Below are positions 4,273 through 5,348 of a stretch of DNA of 5,348 nt, piece by piece (within the stretch, counting starts at the first letter, position 1; every line of letters begins with the position of its first letter). Both the position numbers and the translations under genes were made by a program. Location: the NCBI GenBank assembly GCA_945868935.1, contig CAMBNE010000102.1, positions 1 to 5,348 on the forward strand, read 5' to 3'. The notes under the pieces are model-generated. The model was not told where the DNA came from. It was given only the letters and a program-made list of their open reading frames with translations, and did not search any database. This DNA is from an uncultured Clostridia bacterium. GTDB taxonomy: Bacteria > Bacillota > Clostridia > Oscillospirales > Acutalibacteraceae.

Positions 4273-5348
4273 ATGATGAAGAAAAGAATTATTCCGATAA
4301 TTTTGTGCTTTTCAATCCTGATGACAAGCGCAGTATCGATGTTCAGTGCAAATGCCGCAGAAACAAGCGGCACAACATTTACCTCCGAGGACGGCGGCTA
4401 CACAGCAACTAAGCTTTCTCACGCTGACAAGGGAGTTAAAACAGCGGACGGTATTGTTGACTATGCAGGCAATGGCACTGTTACCGACCAAATCGGTGAA
4501 AACGGCGTTGGCGACCGTGCTCAGAGCTACTCGTGGTCAGCAATCGGCTACGGCGATTATGTGTACATAGGCACCTGCGCTAATGCTATGACAAGCACAC
4601 TTTCACTTATGAAAAGCGCACTCGGAGATAAGTTTGACGAGGACGTAATGCAAGCAACGCTTAACGCAATGTTTAACGGTCACTTCTTCGTTTCCGAAGA
4701 GGACGGCGGTGACCCGAAAGGCATTTTAATCAAGCTTAATATAAAGACAGGAGAGGTTAAGCTTCTGCTTTCAAAGGCTACCACAGGCACAAACGTTCTT
4801 TTCAGAAACGCTATTGAGTACAAGGGTATGCTCTACTTCTGCGGAGCAGTAAACGGTATTCCGAGCATTTATCAGCTCAATCCCGAAACAGACGAAACTG
4901 CCTGTGTTTATCAGAGCGTTACTCAGGAAGAATATATGCAGGGCTTCTGGCAGAAAATCAGCGTAAGCGTAAGAGGTATGTGCGTTTACAACGACAAGCT
5001 CGTTGTAAGCCTTGTAGGTCTTGACGGTGCTTATATCTGTGCAACCGACAATCCTTCCGATAAGGATTCATATGAAGTAGTTGCAAATATGGAAGATTTG
5101 TTCAACTACCCTGCTTTCCACTATACAGACAGCATCTACGGCGGCTCTATCTGGGAAATGGCTGTGTATAACAATTCACTTTATGTTTCAATCTGCACAG
5201 GTACTCCCGATAACAAGCCTGACGATAACTCGATGCAGTCGTTTGCGATTGTACGTGCTGACGTTGACGAAAACGGTAAGTGGAACTGGACTTCTGTTGT
5301 CGGAGATACAGAACAGTACGGCTCAAAATACACCTTCGGTATTGACCC
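4273..5348 (+). CDS. Secreted beta-propeller-like protein, N-terminal 358 residues, 3' partial
   Basis: ATG at 4273 follows AAAGGAG (4261-4267) at good distance; a second ATG at 4276 is equally placed and would remove one residue. The frame stays open to the window end. The signal peptide MMKKRIIPII... ends in SANA|AE, predicting signal peptidase I cleavage after Ala28, so the protein is exported and not a lipoprotein. The mature part shows recurring blade-like strands of the form hydrophobic-x-Tyr-x-x-x-Leu/Val-Tyr/Val: AIGYGDYVYIGT (90-101), AIEYKGMLYFCG (180-191), MCVYNDKLVVSL (236-247) and MAVYNNSLYVSI (296-307). Between them lie strands such as IKLNIKTGEVKLLLS and IYQLNPETDE. This pattern suggests a beta-propeller, as seen in large surface or dockerin-type proteins of gut Clostridia. 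The C-terminus, where a dockerin or wall anchor might sit, is missing. Ligand and activity are unknown. Confidence 0.9.
   Translation, partial: MMKKRIIPIILCFSILMTSAVSMFSANAAETSGTTFTSEDGGYTATKLSHADKGVKTADGIVDYAGNGTVTDQIGENGVGDRAQSYSWSAIGYGDYVYIGTCANAMTSTLSLMKSALGDKFDEDVMQATLNAMFNGHFFVSEEDGGDPKGILIKLNIKTGEVKLLLSKATTGTNVLFRNAIEYKGMLYFCGAVNGIPSIYQLNPETDETACVYQSVTQEEYMQGFWQKISVSVRGMCVYNDKLVVSLVGLDGAYICATDNPSDKDSYEVVANMEDLFNYPAFHYTDSIYGGSIWEMAVYNNSLYVSICTGTPDNKPDDNSMQSFAIVRADVDENGKWNWTSVVGDTEQYGSKYTFGID

Noticed and set aside
4167..4373. Leftward open frame of 68 codons across the divergent region
   Set aside because: It overlaps the signal-peptide region of the secreted protein on the other strand, has no convincing ribosome binding site, and its far end is low-complexity AT-rich sequence.
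1..5348. CRISPR array, tRNA, rRNA, insertion sequence or phage attachment site
   Set aside because: No regularly spaced long repeats, cloverleaf, transposase frame or long terminal inverted repeats were seen on either strand.
1..5348. Toxin-antitoxin reading of the small HTH gene
   Set aside because: The 71-aa protein is a classic HTH_26 regulator and its partner is a DUF2975 membrane protein, not a recognisable toxin.

Overview
The window looks like a chromosomal segment from a low-to-moderate GC, Gram-positive Clostridia-type bacterium, most plausibly a gut Ruminococcus/Oscillospiraceae relative. The reasons are strong GGAGG-type ribosome binding sites, canonical TTGACA/TATAAT promoters, several short type II (lipoprotein) signal peptides, and a DUF2975 + small Cro/CI regulator pair of the kind found in Firmicutes. 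The organism is inferred from style, not from a marker gene.

Layout. (1) Positions 1-930, + strand: the 3' end of an ABC exporter subunit (end of the membrane domain plus a complete ATPase domain). It is followed by a strong bidirectional hairpin terminator at 946-984. (2) Positions 1078-3951, - strand: six tightly packed genes reading leftward with gaps of 9, 1, 14, 14 and 16 nt, so almost certainly one operon. In order of transcription they are a four-helix DUF2975 membrane protein, a 71-aa HTH_26/Cro-CI regulator, a 156-aa lipoprotein, a 172-aa membrane-anchored paralogue of that lipoprotein, a 218-aa lipoprotein, and a 158-aa lipoprotein carrying a DTHGGF-x-GDG motif. A good extended -10 promoter lies at 3983-4011. 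(3) Positions 3952-4272: a 321-bp AT-rich divergent intergenic region. It holds the operon promoter, three copies of a 9-bp element at exactly 21-bp pitch whose last copy overlaps the -35 box, a promoter for the rightward gene, and two overlapping dyads in that gene's leader. (4) Positions 4273-5348, + strand: the N-terminal 358 residues of a secreted, probably beta-propeller-like protein that runs off the window.

How it may work together (inference). The membrane protein and small regulator form a known gene pair of poorly understood function. Here they head an operon whose other four products are all predicted to sit outside the membrane as lipoproteins or an anchored protein. The phased repeats at the promoter are a candidate operator for the operon's own regulator or for an outside regulator. 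The most notable points are this regulator-plus-surface-cargo arrangement, the phased repeats, and the tandem AWNDYKL paralogues.
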